Positions 1-8,462 of a stretch of 64,000 bases of DNA are shown here, in pieces; the stretch's first letter is position 1, and every line of letters begins with the position of its first letter. A program made the translations under genes and the position numbers. The notes under the pieces were generated by a model. It was given only the letters and a program-made list of their open reading frames with translations. It made no database searches and was not told where the DNA came from. Source of the stretch: Aminipila butyrica (GTDB lineage: Bacteria > Bacillota > Clostridia > Peptostreptococcales > Anaerovoracaceae); contig NZ_CP048649.1 in assembly GCF_010669305.1 (NCBI RefSeq), positions 3,038,001 to 3,102,000 of the forward strand, written 5' to 3'.

Positions 1-87
1 AGAACGGACTTCGAAAATCTGCCCTTGTTCATCGATTACCGCTACGGATGCCGACGCCCCCGTAGTCTCAATAGCTAATATATTCAT
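1..87 (-). CDS. tsaB: TsaB, t6A biosynthesis protein (N-terminal fragment, cut by window edge)
   Basis: The first 29 codons are readable on the minus strand and begin MNILAIETTGASASVAV, the usual N-terminus of the ASKHA-fold protein TsaB. TsaB is an inactive paralogue of TsaD that forms the TsaBDE complex making threonylcarbamoyladenosine at tRNA position 37. Its ATG overlaps the TGA of the upstream tsaE by four bases (ATGA), so the two are translationally coupled, as is common in Firmicutes. The rest of the gene lies outside the window. Confidence 0.9.
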   Translation of the reverse strand, partial: MNILAIETTGASASVAVIDEQGQIFEVRS

Positions 88-518
88 TCTGCCGCCTCCA
101 GTCCTTCTATGTCGTAAATTCGCTCCCCTTCCTGAGAGCCATACGCAATACGAATCACAATGGCCTCCTCCGGCAACAGCTCTAAAATCAAATCTGCCCA
201 TTCCACCACAGATACGCCCTGTCCGAAAAAGTATTCTTCATAGCCGATCTCAAAGAGCTCATCGGGATCGCTGACCCGGTACACGTCAAAATGGTACAGT
301 GGCAGTCGACCTTGGTGATACTCCTGTACAATAGTAAAGGTAGGGCTGGTGATGGCCTCCTGGATACCCAAACCCTGGGCAATATATTTAGTCAGAGCCG
401 TCTTACCAGTGCCCAAGTCTCCGATGAGGGCCACCAGGCTGCCGGGACGTAATCGGTCCGCCAGTTTCAAGCCGAATTCTTTTGTCTCTTGTTCGTTTTT
501 TATCACTAATTTATTCAT
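84..518 (-). CDS. tsaE: TsaE, tRNA threonylcarbamoyladenosine biosynthesis ATPase
   Basis: This 144-residue protein is the normal size for TsaE, the small P-loop ATPase that drives turnover of the TsaBD complex in t6A37 synthesis. A Walker A motif GDLGTGKTALTKY lies at about residues 33-45, followed by the family segments TSPTFTIVQEY and PLYHFDVYR and the VVEWAD motif near residue 105. It is cytoplasmic. The stop codon overlaps the start of tsaB. The assignment rests on motifs, length and gene order, all of which agree. Confidence 0.95.
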   Translation of the reverse strand: MNKLVIKNEQETKEFGLKLADRLRPGSLVALIGDLGTGKTALTKYIAQGLGIQEAITSPTFTIVQEYHQGRLPLYHFDVYRVSDPDELFEIGYEEYFFGQGVSVVEWADLILELLPEEAIVIRIAYGSQEGERIYDIEGLEAAE

Positions 519-612
519 ACCTTTTATTGTACCACAAGATAGACACTAATAAAATACAAAAAGCCTCTGGCCGTGGTTTTGCAGGATAGCTTTTCATCTA
601 ATACACACTAAA

Positions 613-641
613 TAAAAAGCCGCCAACAAAAGCCGGCGGTC
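613..641 (-). terminator. Intrinsic terminator of the WG-repeat gene
   Basis: Read on the minus strand, the stem CCGCC / GGCGG encloses a GC-rich loop and is followed by CTTTTTATTT. It lies about 55 bases past the stop of the gene at 697-2004. Confidence 0.75.
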
Positions 642-696
642 TTCCTATACACTATAGTTACAAAATAGGGGCAAAACATTTCCCCCATTTCGGCCT

Positions 697-2004
697 TTAC
701 AAAGAAGCCTTGATATTTATCCGCTGAGTCTCCTGCTCCCAAGTAACGTCTGCTCCAATGCTTTCAGCAATAAACCGAACGGGAACCATAACCCGGCTGT
801 TTAAATTTCTGGCTGGTACGTCCAAGAAGATTTCTTCTGGTGCTCTGCCATCGTCAAAAATATTGACAACGGCCTTGTCTTCTCCAACCTTCAATTGTAT
901 GATTCTACTATTATTCTGCAACGTCGCCGTGTTCGTTGAAGCATCCCAATCTACATTATAATCCAATGCTTCAGCAATTCCTCGCAGGGGAGCCAGTGTT
1001 CGGTTATTATCCAGAACTGGTTCTTGGTCCAGATAAAGCCATTTATTATTCACATACACGTTGATCTTTCGAGACTGTTTGATGGGACTTTCAATGGTTA
1101 GCTCCTTATTATCGGCAGTATAGGCTGTCGCATATCCATTTGTAAACCCCTGGGTAGCCGTATATTGACAAGGAATAACCAGATTTCCGCTCCGATCAAT
1201 ATAGCCCCATTTTCCATCTTTCAATACTTCTGCTAAGCCTTCCGAATAATCCTCAACGTTATCATAAATCAATCCGGTTATCGGATTGCCTGCCCCATCA
1301 ATAATACCGTATTTACCGGCTTTCCCAAGACGACCTCTGTCTCCACTAAATCCCCCGATAAAATCATACACTGGAGGCACCAAGACTTTTCCATCGATGC
1401 CGATATATCCCCCGATTCCGTATAATTGTTTTTCAGCAGCAACAACGCCAGAAGTATTGCTGGCTGTATTCCAGAAAGTAGCATACTCAAAGGCCGTGAG
1501 GATATTGCCATGCCAGTCGATGACCCCGTATTTATCATTGCTCATCGCCCCAATTCCGCGAAAACTTGAAAAAGGATCGTAAAGTAATTTCTGATATCCC
1601 CTAGAAGCAAGCTTTCCGTCCTGATCCATAAGGTACATCAGCCCATCTTTTGTCGCAATCCCTTTTTCTCCATCAAAGTAGCTCACCGAAGTAAAGCTGG
1701 AATCAAAGGTTTTTATCTTCTCCCCTTTGGTATTGATTGCAAAAATGGTGTTTCCCTCTTGCAGAGTACCAATCCCATTGGTAAAGTCAGAAGCTTCTTT
1801 GTATCGGCATTCTGCCAGCACCTTTCCTTCTTCATCAATATAGCCGTATTTATAATCAGGGGTACCTAAATACATGATAACCTTCCGAACGCCATCATAG
1901 GAGGGGCCTACGGAATCATAAGTTTCGGCTCCAGTCTCTGCGGATACGCTGATACTGGACAGGATTAATAAAAGGGATATGGATAAACATATTCTTTTTT
2001 TCAT
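697..2004 (-). CDS. Secreted WG-repeat protein with copper amine oxidase N-terminal-like domain
   Basis: The protein has 435 residues. A Sec signal peptide (MKKRICLSISLLLILSSISV, cleavage near SAE) is followed by six or seven WG (KWG) beta repeats at about residues 40-290, each with the pattern G-Y/V-I-D-x-x-G-x. The C-terminal 110 residues match the Cu_amine_oxidN1 family (PF07833 type): NNRTLAPLRGIAEALDYNV and RVMVPVRFIAESIGADVTW. This domain is common in secreted clostridial proteins and does not imply oxidase activity. The protein probably works at the cell surface in binding or scaffolding. Its substrate is unknown. It is monocistronic, with its own terminator. Confidence 0.8.
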   Translation of the reverse strand: MKKRICLSISLLLILSSISVSAETGAETYDSVGPSYDGVRKVIMYLGTPDYKYGYIDEEGKVLAECRYKEASDFTNGIGTLQEGNTIFAINTKGEKIKTFDSSFTSVSYFDGEKGIATKDGLMYLMDQDGKLASRGYQKLLYDPFSSFRGIGAMSNDKYGVIDWHGNILTAFEYATFWNTASNTSGVVAAEKQLYGIGGYIGIDGKVLVPPVYDFIGGFSGDRGRLGKAGKYGIIDGAGNPITGLIYDNVEDYSEGLAEVLKDGKWGYIDRSGNLVIPCQYTATQGFTNGYATAYTADNKELTIESPIKQSRKINVYVNNKWLYLDQEPVLDNNRTLAPLRGIAEALDYNVDWDASTNTATLQNNSRIIQLKVGEDKAVVNIFDDGRAPEEIFLDVPARNLNSRVMVPVRFIAESIGADVTWEQETQRINIKASL

Positions 2005-2199
2005 AGCGCTCTCCTCTTTTTTATTTTAGATTGTCTTACATCCGCGCTCAAGGCCAATCCTCATTCCTCTTCGGAACTATTCACCGGGCGATAAGGCGCA
2101 ATCCTAAGAAAAGAGGCCATCCAGAAGCTATTTTTTTGAAATTAATTATATCATATTTTCAACTATTTTTACATATTTTTTATCCAAAATCAAGCAATT

Positions 2200-3570
2200 T
2201 TAAGATATGATTTCAGCACCCAAATGATTGATGAATTCTATGTCATGGGTAATAACAATCACAATTTTTCCTTGCGCGGCTAAACCCTGAATCATATGAC
2301 TGACTCTTTCCATGTTATCTAAGTCAAGGCCGCTTGTGGGTTCATCAAAAATAAGAATACTTTTCTGACATAAACAGCCATCCACAACCGCTAATCGTTG
2401 CTTTTGCCCCCCAGATAGGGCCATTGGGTGCATTTCGGCAAAGGAGTCTAATTGCATTTGCGCTAGTACACTCATAGCGGCTTCACCCGCAACATCATTT
2501 CCCAGTTTTGCCTCTGATAAAACGCTTTCTGCAAACAACTGATGATTTACATCCTGCATAATCAAAAAGCTATTTTGGCGCAGAGCTTTTGCGGTCATCG
2601 GTTTCCCATTCAAATAGATGTTGCCATGTTTGCAGGAACGCAATCCGCACAGCACCTGTGCCAATGTAGTTTTACCGGCTCCGTTTCGGCCAACAATCGC
2701 GATTGCTTTTCCCTTTGGCGCATAAAAGGAAAGGTCCTTCCACAGCAGCTTTTGATTTCGTTTTATTTGCACATTATTGATTCTCAGACCACTGTTATCA
2801 GGCTCTCCATTTTCAGCAGTCAAAAGGGTCACCGGTTGTATCGAGCGAAGCCCATAGTTAGCGCGCTCCTTTGTGCCAAGTGCACTGAATTGCTTATTTG
2901 TCCATTCCCTGACGATTTTACCATTCTCCATATAAACAGCACGATCCAATAATTCCGCCAAATACCATACACGATGCTCGGCAATAATGACGGTTTTCCC
3001 CGCCCGCTTTAGCTGACGGAGTAGTGTTTTCAAACGGTGAATTTCCTCCTGATCCAGATTAGCCGAGGGCTCATCCAACACGTAGACATCAGGGTTTCCC
3101 ATATAAGCAGAGGCAATGGCAATTTTCTGCTTTTCCCCTCCTGATAACTCAAAAACGCTTTTGTTCACCAGACTTTCAAGTCTATATTCCATAAGCACAT
3201 GCTCCAAACGAGATGCCATCTGCTCCTGCGGCAGTCCCATATTCTCGATTCCAAAGACCAGTTCACTTGTTGTATCTAAATTAAAAAACTGTGTCTTCGG
3301 ATTTTGAAAGACAGAACCTACCGATAGAGAAGTCTTCCATATTGGCTGCTCTGTAATATCCTGTTTGTCAATATAGACATGCCCTGACAACATTCCCTCT
3401 GTCTGTGAAGGAATTATGCCATTAAGCAGTTTTGTCAAAGTAGTTTTTCCGCAGCCACTCTTTCCACAAAGTAAAACGAACTCTCCTTTGGAGACATTTA
3501 ACGAGCAGGCACAAAGACTTGGTTTTTCGCTCCCCTCATAGCAATAAGAGACTTTTTTTAATCGCACCAT
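2200..3570 (-). CDS. ECF transporter ATPase, two ABC domains fused in one chain
   Basis: This 456-residue protein contains two complete ABC ATPase halves. Half 1 has Walker A GKSGCGKTTL (about residue 37), signature LSGGEKQ and Walker B VYVLDEPSANLD. Half 2 has Walker A GRNGAGKTTL (about residue 292), signature LSGGQKQ and Walker B ILIFDEPTSGLD. It therefore replaces the separate EcfA1/EcfA2 subunits that energise an energy-coupling-factor vitamin or metal importer. It is the last gene of an operon behind EcfT (4-base gap) and an S component, so it is probably dedicated to that S component rather than shared genome-wide. Confidence 0.9.
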   Translation of the reverse strand: MVRLKKVSYCYEGSEKPSLCACSLNVSKGEFVLLCGKSGCGKTTLTKLLNGIIPSQTEGMLSGHVYIDKQDITEQPIWKTSLSVGSVFQNPKTQFFNLDTTSELVFGIENMGLPQEQMASRLEHVLMEYRLESLVNKSVFELSGGEKQKIAIASAYMGNPDVYVLDEPSANLDQEEIHRLKTLLRQLKRAGKTVIIAEHRVWYLAELLDRAVYMENGKIVREWTNKQFSALGTKERANYGLRSIQPVTLLTAENGEPDNSGLRINNVQIKRNQKLLWKDLSFYAPKGKAIAIVGRNGAGKTTLAQVLCGLRSCKHGNIYLNGKPMTAKALRQNSFLIMQDVNHQLFAESVLSEAKLGNDVAGEAAMSVLAQMQLDSFAEMHPMALSGGQKQRLAVVDGCLCQKSILIFDEPTSGLDLDNMERVSHMIQGLAAQGKIVIVITHDIEFINHLGAEIIS

Positions 3571-3574
3571 TTTC

Positions 3575-4249
3575 TCACCCCCGAATTATTGTAAATGCCG
3601 TCAGTCCACCAAAATACAGTAATGCCAGCGCATCTCTCAAGCGGAACTTAATTGTTATATAGGAAGTTTTAGATGCAGGATTCTCAATCCCCCGGGTAAC
3701 CGCAGACCTTGCTAACTCTTCACCTGTGTTAACGGCACTCATCAATAGTGGAACATAGAGGCTTTCAACCTTCTGTTCCAAGCGCTTGATATTGCGAAGA
3801 CGCATAGCTCCCCAGATTGCAAGGGTATCATCCTTTAGGGCGGGAAAGTATCTGGCAGAAACCACAGCTGCTATGGAAACAGGCAACGGAACATGCATCC
3901 TGCGAAAGGCTTCTAATAATACTCTTACTGGCGTAGTACCCACAAAAAGGGCCACCATGGCACTGCATGGCAGTATCATTTTGAAGTAAATAAAAATAGA
4001 TAAAATACTAGCGAGCGTAACATGTACTCTTGGGATCAAAAGTAGTTGTATCGCGAAGAGAAAGGCATAGCTAACCAGCAGATTAACCATTGCCTTTCTC
4101 ATATCAAACAACCACATGCAAATAAAAATGCTGCCCATTAAAATCCATTCCGTGTATACTTCTGGATGTGAAAACACAATAACTACTGACAAAACAATTA
4201 AAATCATGCCGATTCGTGGATCAAAACCCTTGTGCTTTATCCGATTCAT
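3575..4249 (-). CDS. EcfT-type transmembrane coupling subunit of ECF transporter
   Basis: The protein has 224 residues with several hydrophobic segments in the N-terminal half and a CbiQ/EcfT-like cytoplasmic part. The coupling-helix motifs are visible as RNIKRLEQKVESLYVPLLMSA, truncated here to its key part LEQKVESLYVPLL, and later ELARSAVTRGIENP, which resembles the A-R-G family box. It links the S component to the fused ATPase. Its ATG overlaps the stop of the upstream S-component gene by four bases, which indicates translational coupling. Confidence 0.88.
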   Translation of the reverse strand: MNRIKHKGFDPRIGMILIVLSVVIVFSHPEVYTEWILMGSIFICMWLFDMRKAMVNLLVSYAFLFAIQLLLIPRVHVTLASILSIFIYFKMILPCSAMVALFVGTTPVRVLLEAFRRMHVPLPVSIAAVVSARYFPALKDDTLAIWGAMRLRNIKRLEQKVESLYVPLLMSAVNTGEELARSAVTRGIENPASKTSYITIKFRLRDALALLYFGGLTAFTIIRG

Positions 4250-4851
4250 TTCGTCCCCATGGCAATGCCTGCCTTTATAAAATGCTTCTTCATCAGCTTA
4301 AATCCAAATAGTCCACCTATTATAGCTCCAATGGCAATACTCGCTATGATAAGCAGAATAGTTGAAGTGGAGACCAACTGGTCAAGGGCCGCAAGGTAAT
4401 CGGCATTCATCCCGAAATTTGCGGAATATTCCAGGAAAGCAGCTTTATTGACCCAAAGTTGATAGAAATCACCGATAAAGCCAAAGGAAAAAATCACATA
4501 GGACAACAGAATCCAGGACTCCTTTTGAAATCTGCCACATCTTAAACATATTTCAGCTAAAAAGCCTGCAATGATTCCGGAGATCAGTATGTATATGGAT
4601 GCCATTGTAAAAATAACTCCGGTAATTAAACTAATAATAAAAATGGGACCGGTATGTCTGGTCTTTGCTACAATTAGCATATAAACCGGACCGATGAAAA
4701 GCGCATCTAAAGCGTGAGAGGCAAACCATGCAACCGGAAAAATCCCCCCCAGAATCATAAATATAAATCGGATAGCGACACACACCACCCCTAAAACCGA
4801 CGCCATAACAATGTCTTTTGTTGTTAATTTGCTGCGTAATTCACTACTCAC
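4246..4851 (-). CDS. MptD-family ECF transporter substrate-binding (S) component
   Basis: The protein has 201 residues and about six hydrophobic segments and resembles the MptD/Trep_Strep family of ECF S components. Translation probably begins at GTG 4851, because GGAGG lies eight bases upstream. It is the first gene of the operon and determines the transported substrate. That substrate cannot be read from the sequence. The divergent AraC-type regulator at 5106 and a palindromic site at 4933-4949 suggest nutrient-responsive control. Family assignment is by overall pattern and context; function is inferred. Confidence 0.75.
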   Translation of the reverse strand: MSSELRSKLTTKDIVMASVLGVVCVAIRFIFMILGGIFPVAWFASHALDALFIGPVYMLIVAKTRHTGPIFIISLITGVIFTMASIYILISGIIAGFLAEICLRCGRFQKESWILLSYVIFSFGFIGDFYQLWVNKAAFLEYSANFGMNADYLAALDQLVSTSTILLIIASIAIGAIIGGLFGFKLMKKHFIKAGIAMGTK

Positions 4852-4932
4852 TTCTATATCCTCCTGTACTATTTGTTTGTTGAAATGACAAATTCTTAAA
4901 AATTATTTGAGCATCATCTTTCTGCCACCAAC

Positions 4933-4949
4933 GGTTATCTTATGCTAAC
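4933..4949. promoter_or_regulatory. 17-bp near-palindrome shared with the region upstream of the SLH gene at 13558
   Basis: GGTTATCTTATGCTAAC lies between the divergent ECF operon and the araC gene. The reverse complement of bases 17624-17640 is GGTTAGCTTATGCTAAC, identical at 16 of 17 positions. It is a candidate operator; the regulator is unknown. Confidence 0.4.
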
Positions 4950-5032
4950 ATTTAAAGGATATTATCATATTTCAAGAAGGTTTTCTATGCTTGTTTAAGT
5001 TATTTAGGTTCATATAGCAACCAATGTTTGCG

Positions 5033-5061
5033 TTGACAGCCCCACAGGCCTAATCTATAAT
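5033..5061 (+). promoter_or_regulatory. Perfect sigma-70/SigA promoter of the AraC-type gene
   Basis: TTGACA (5033-5038) and TATAAT (5056-5061) are both consensus hexamers separated by exactly 17 bases, about 45 bases before the AraC start codon. Confidence 0.85.
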
Positions 5062-5105
5062 GAACTAAAATAAACGGAGATTTTACAGCAGTAAAGGTTA
5101 TTCTT

Positions 5106-6080
5106 ATGCAAGCAATTATGAATGATATTTTAACGAAAAGCAGCTCACTTCCTGGGGTGACCCTTAGAAAAGGCCCAGACAGCAATGAACTCATCTTGCA
5201 TACAGCAAATGGAGAGGGAAGGATGGTTTTTTATACTCTTTTTTCCGGAATACATTTAGCTTATATTAATGTTGAAGCTTTAAGCTGGCCCGAATCAGAC
5301 ACAAATGCTGAGTGTAAACCTTTACTGATTAATTATTGTGTCAGTGGACGAAGTGAATTGCTCTTAGTAGATAATACCTATATCTATATGAAGGGAAAGG
5401 ATTTATCGGTTAGCAAACAAACCGCACAAAAAGAATACATTTTTCCAACCAAAAATTACGAAGGTCTAAAAATGTACTTTGATTTAGATTTAATTGATAA
5501 GGAGAGTAAAGACCTATTGCAATCTTTTGATATTGATATGAGAAAGCTTGAGCAGATTTATTGCAGAAATGGAAAAACCTATATTGTAGAAGGGACTAAT
5601 AGAGTTGAAGGCATTCTCAAACGAATCTGGGATCTATCCGAACACCCCTCGATTTTTCATATGCGAATGTATGTGTTAGAATTAATCGATCTCTTGCTTA
5701 AAGACCCATTATATTCTTTAAGGCCTTGTACTTTTTATACAGGAGTTCAAGTTGAAATTGCAAAAAAAGCAGAAAACATTTTAATCACTAATTTGCATAA
5801 ACATTATCCCATAAAAAAATTAGCAGAACGATTTTCAATCAGTGAAACAAGTTTGAAAAATTATTTTAGAGGCGTTTACGGGCAAAATATTTCAGTATAT
5901 CTGCGTGAGTATCGAATGAATAAGGGCGCTCAACTCTTAGCTGAAACACAAAAACCAATTTCTGAAATATCCGCACAAATAGGATATACCAATCAAGGCA
6001 AATTCGCCGCGTTATTTAAACAGCAGTTTAATATGACACCACTAGAATATCGACGTGTAAAGCGATTAGAGAAGATTTAA
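5106..6080 (+). CDS. AraC-family transcriptional regulator
   Basis: The protein has 324 residues. The C-terminal 100 residues (about 218-318) form two helix-turn-helix motifs of the AraC/XylS type: HYPIKKLAERFSISETSLK for the first, and KPISEISAQIGYTNQGKFAA followed by FKQQFNMTPLEYRR for the second and the family signature. The N-terminal 200 residues are a diverged effector-sensing region without a clear cupin motif. It is divergent from the ECF operon, so it most likely controls uptake of that transporter's substrate. ATG 5106 has a weak AAAGG upstream; ATG 5118 is an alternative start. It has its own consensus promoter and a hairpin after the stop. Confidence 0.88.
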   Translation: MQAIMNDILTKSSSLPGVTLRKGPDSNELILHTANGEGRMVFYTLFSGIHLAYINVEALSWPESDTNAECKPLLINYCVSGRSELLLVDNTYIYMKGKDLSVSKQTAQKEYIFPTKNYEGLKMYFDLDLIDKESKDLLQSFDIDMRKLEQIYCRNGKTYIVEGTNRVEGILKRIWDLSEHPSIFHMRMYVLELIDLLLKDPLYSLRPCTFYTGVQVEIAKKAENILITNLHKHYPIKKLAERFSISETSLKNYFRGVYGQNISVYLREYRMNKGAQLLAETQKPISEISAQIGYTNQGKFAALFKQQFNMTPLEYRRVKRLEKI

Positions 6081-6104
6081 GTTGTTTATAAGATGTTTTT
6101 GCTA

Positions 6105-6136
6105 GCAAACAGCCGCCTGTAGGCGGCTGTTTGCTT
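6105..6136 (+). terminator. Terminator-like hairpin between araC-type gene and ribU
   Basis: A perfect 13-base stem GCAAACAGCCGCC / GGCGGCTGTTTGC with a TGTA loop sits between convergent genes. The T-run after it is short (CTTAATA), so it may act on both strands with moderate strength. Confidence 0.6.
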
Positions 6137-6167
6137 AATATGCTGGAATCTAAGAGACCGCTGCAAC

Positions 6168-6707
6168 CTATCGGTGCAAAAAACCAGAGATACGCTTGTA
6201 CAGGAAAAAGGTTATCACGGCGTTCAGCCCTGCCTTTACGACGTTGAAGCCGACAATGAAACCCATCACATCTTTGACTGCACTCACCGGCCAGCCGGTG
6301 AAAATAGGCGTAATAACCAGGTTAGCGCCCACCATGACCACCGTCATAACAAGGACCCCCACGGTCAGCGCAAGGGCTGCTTCTTTCTTGCCCTTTCGTC
6401 CTCGGTAAATAAACCCGGATGCCAACACGAAAGACCCTGTAGCCAACGTGTGCATGATGATGCCGTATATACCGCTGCCTGCACTGACCGTAGTGCCCTG
6501 AAGCACCGCCGTGACTACGGTCAGCAGAAGGCCTGCCATAGGGCCAAAGGCAAAAGTGCCGATGAAGATGGGGATGTCTGCCGGATCGTATTCCATAAAG
6601 GCTACCGCTGGGAATATGGGAAAATGTACAAGATATACTAAGACCACGGAAATGGCTACCAGCATACCCATTTTAGCTAATTTTACGGTTTTGTTTTGTG
6701 CTGTCAT
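6168..6707 (-). CDS. ribU: RibU, riboflavin-specific ECF transporter S component
   Basis: The protein has 179 residues with five or six transmembrane segments, normal for RibU. The segment VHFPIFPAVAFMEYDPADIP near residue 28 is the RibU-family signature region. It binds riboflavin at the membrane and uses an EcfAA'T module. The best support is the FMN riboswitch and terminator directly upstream on the same strand (6764-6955), which tie expression to the flavin pool. It is a single gene, so the energising module must come from elsewhere, possibly a shared EcfAA'T outside the window. Confidence 0.93.
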   Translation of the reverse strand: MTAQNKTVKLAKMGMLVAISVVLVYLVHFPIFPAVAFMEYDPADIPIFIGTFAFGPMAGLLLTVVTAVLQGTTVSAGSGIYGIIMHTLATGSFVLASGFIYRGRKGKKEAALALTVGVLVMTVVMVGANLVITPIFTGWPVSAVKDVMGFIVGFNVVKAGLNAVITFFLYKRISGFLHR

Positions 6708-6763
6708 TTAAGTTCTCCTTTTCTTTCCAGTCGGGGTTCTCGCCGGACACATGAAAGCCCATA

Positions 6764-6791
6764 CAAAAAACCCTGAGACTGCTCTCAGGGT
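6764..6791 (-). terminator. Riboswitch-controlled terminator before ribU
   Basis: On the minus strand the 9-bp stem ACCCTGAGA / TCTCAGGGT with loop GCAG is followed by TTTTTT. It lies between the FMN aptamer and ribU, where it would stop transcription when FMN is bound. Confidence 0.85.
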
Positions 6792-6831
6792 TTGCTAAAC
6801 TGAAATAGATGTCCATCCAAAGGACAAACCT

Positions 6832-6955
6832 GTTTCTTTCATCCGGACTATACCGTCGGTATGGGAATCTAACCCATTCTGCCTGTTGGCTCGCGGACTT
6901 GTAGCTCTTGCGCTCATTACCGCCGGTGAGGACTTACACCTCCCCCTGAAACATT
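6832..6955 (-). promoter_or_regulatory. FMN riboswitch (RFN element)
   Basis: The minus strand shows the conserved RFN core in order: GGGGGAGGTGTAAGTCC, CACCGGCGGTAATG, GTCCGCGAGCC, ATTCCCATACCGACGGTATA and AGTCCGGATGAAAG. A short P1 stem (GTTTC / GAAAC) closes it. It regulates ribU through the terminator just downstream. Confidence 0.95.
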
Positions 6956-6995
6956 CTTTATTATATTTTATTTGTTAAACAACAACATTATATAC

Positions 6996-8462
6996 TTACT
7001 GCGCCAATCTGTAAATAGCATCCGCAAAAATTTTCGCATTTAGCACCAACTTGTCTACTTCCACGTACTCATTGGCTTGGTGGGACAAATCCAAATCACC
7101 AGGGAATACGCTGCCGAAAGCGACCAGATTTTCTGCGGCTCGTGCGTAAGTACCTCCACCGATGACCAGTGGCTCTCCTGTTTGATCTCCAGTGTGTTCC
7201 CGGTAGACTGCCATCAAGGTTTGAAGCAGCCAATCCTCCTTAGCTCGGTAGAGAGGCGGCTGGTGCTTCAGCTTAACAATGCCCATATTATATTGGTTAA
7301 CTAGCGGCATCATGGCCTCATAGACCACTTCATCACTATAGGTCACCGGATAGCGGATATTAATTGTCAAAATCAAGGCTTCGCCGTCCAAGTCTACCTT
7401 ACCTACATTGAATATCAGCTTTCCCGACTCGTGATCAGACAGGCCGCAGTCCATAGCGGTCCCGTCTAGTTCAAACCCGATATGCTGACGGTAAAACTGC
7501 ACAAATTCATTTACATCATCGTTGATTATGTCAATTCGGCCTAAAAAATCTAACAGCAGCGAAATGGCGTTGAGGCCTTTCTCCGGCTCTGCTCCATGAG
7601 CCGATACTCCGCAGGCGGCGATTTCCAAGCTCTTTCCCACGCCCTTACAAGTCAGCTTGCCTCCATAAGCGGGCTTCCCTTCCTGCTCGCATTGCTCCGC
7701 CCGATATTTGGCCGCCAATTCTCGAACCTTATCGTAAGCCCCTGGCTTCTCCGAGCGAATAACAGCCCTGGCGTAATCTGCTACCGAGTTGGCCGCCGTG
7801 CCGCCGCTGAGGCTCCGAAGCTGGATTCCCTTGCCTACAGTCTTGCCAATCTTCTTGGCTAGCTGAAAGACCAGAATACCCTTTTCCCCTTGTATGGCGG
7901 GATAATCTGCATCCGGTGTAAACCCCAGGTCCGGGGCTTTTTCCTTCGACAGGTAATATTCCATGCCCTTCCAATTCGTTTCTTCATCCAAGCCAATGAT
8001 TAGCCGGACCTTTTTTTCCGGCACAAAACCGCTTTCCTTTAAAGCTTTCATGGCATAATAAGCAGCTACCATCGGTCCCTTATTATCGAGGGCCCCTCTG
8101 CCATAAATCTTTCCACCGTCAAGAACCCCGCCGTAAGGGTCATAATCCCAGCCGGAACCTTCTGGCACTACGTCCAAATGACCCAAAATGCCCAACACTT
8201 GGTCACTGGTGCCGACAATCTGGCCTTCCTCGTCCAGCATATACCCGCCGAATTCCAAATGGCCGCCATAGTTATCCACGTTTTCCACCTCAAAGCCATC
8301 GGCCTGAGCCTTCTTCAACAGATACTGAAAGGCTTCGGCTACGCCGATTCCAAATGGCGCTCCTTCAACAGGCTGGTCCTCCACGCTTTTAATGGCGATT
8401 AACTCCTGCAAGGTTTTCACCATATCATCTCTTGATTCTTCAATTATTTTTAAGTAGTCCAT
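6996..8462 (-). CDS. pepV: PepV-like dipeptidase (M20 family)
   Basis: This cytoplasmic two-zinc M20 peptidase has about 488 residues, the normal PepV length. It removes N-terminal residues from dipeptides. Visible motifs are GHLDVVPEGSGWDYDPYGG (zinc ligand H, catalytic D) near residue 92, GRGALDNKGPMVAAYYA near 125 and GLDEETNWKGM near 160. The C-terminal GGGTYARAAENLVAFGSVFPG is typical of the family. I chose ATG 8462 because GGAGG lies six bases before it; the upstream ATG at 8468 abuts the GGAGG directly. The start overlaps the end of the CapA-like gene by about 23 bases, so the two are co-transcribed. Confidence 0.92.
   Translation of the reverse strand: MDYLKIIEESRDDMVKTLQELIAIKSVEDQPVEGAPFGIGVAEAFQYLLKKAQADGFEVENVDNYGGHLEFGGYMLDEEGQIVGTSDQVLGILGHLDVVPEGSGWDYDPYGGVLDGGKIYGRGALDNKGPMVAAYYAMKALKESGFVPEKKVRLIIGLDEETNWKGMEYYLSKEKAPDLGFTPDADYPAIQGEKGILVFQLAKKIGKTVGKGIQLRSLSGGTAANSVADYARAVIRSEKPGAYDKVRELAAKYRAEQCEQEGKPAYGGKLTCKGVGKSLEIAACGVSAHGAEPEKGLNAISLLLDFLGRIDIINDDVNEFVQFYRQHIGFELDGTAMDCGLSDHESGKLIFNVGKVDLDGEALILTINIRYPVTYSDEVVYEAMMPLVNQYNMGIVKLKHQPPLYRAKEDWLLQTLMAVYREHTGDQTGEPLVIGGGTYARAAENLVAFGSVFPGDLDLSHQANEYVEVDKLVLNAKIFADAIYRLAQ

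Noticed and set aside
6174..6641. A 155-residue plus-strand ORF opposite ribU
   Set aside because: It is antisense to a strong ribU gene under an FMN riboswitch and has His/Asp/Arg-rich shadow composition.
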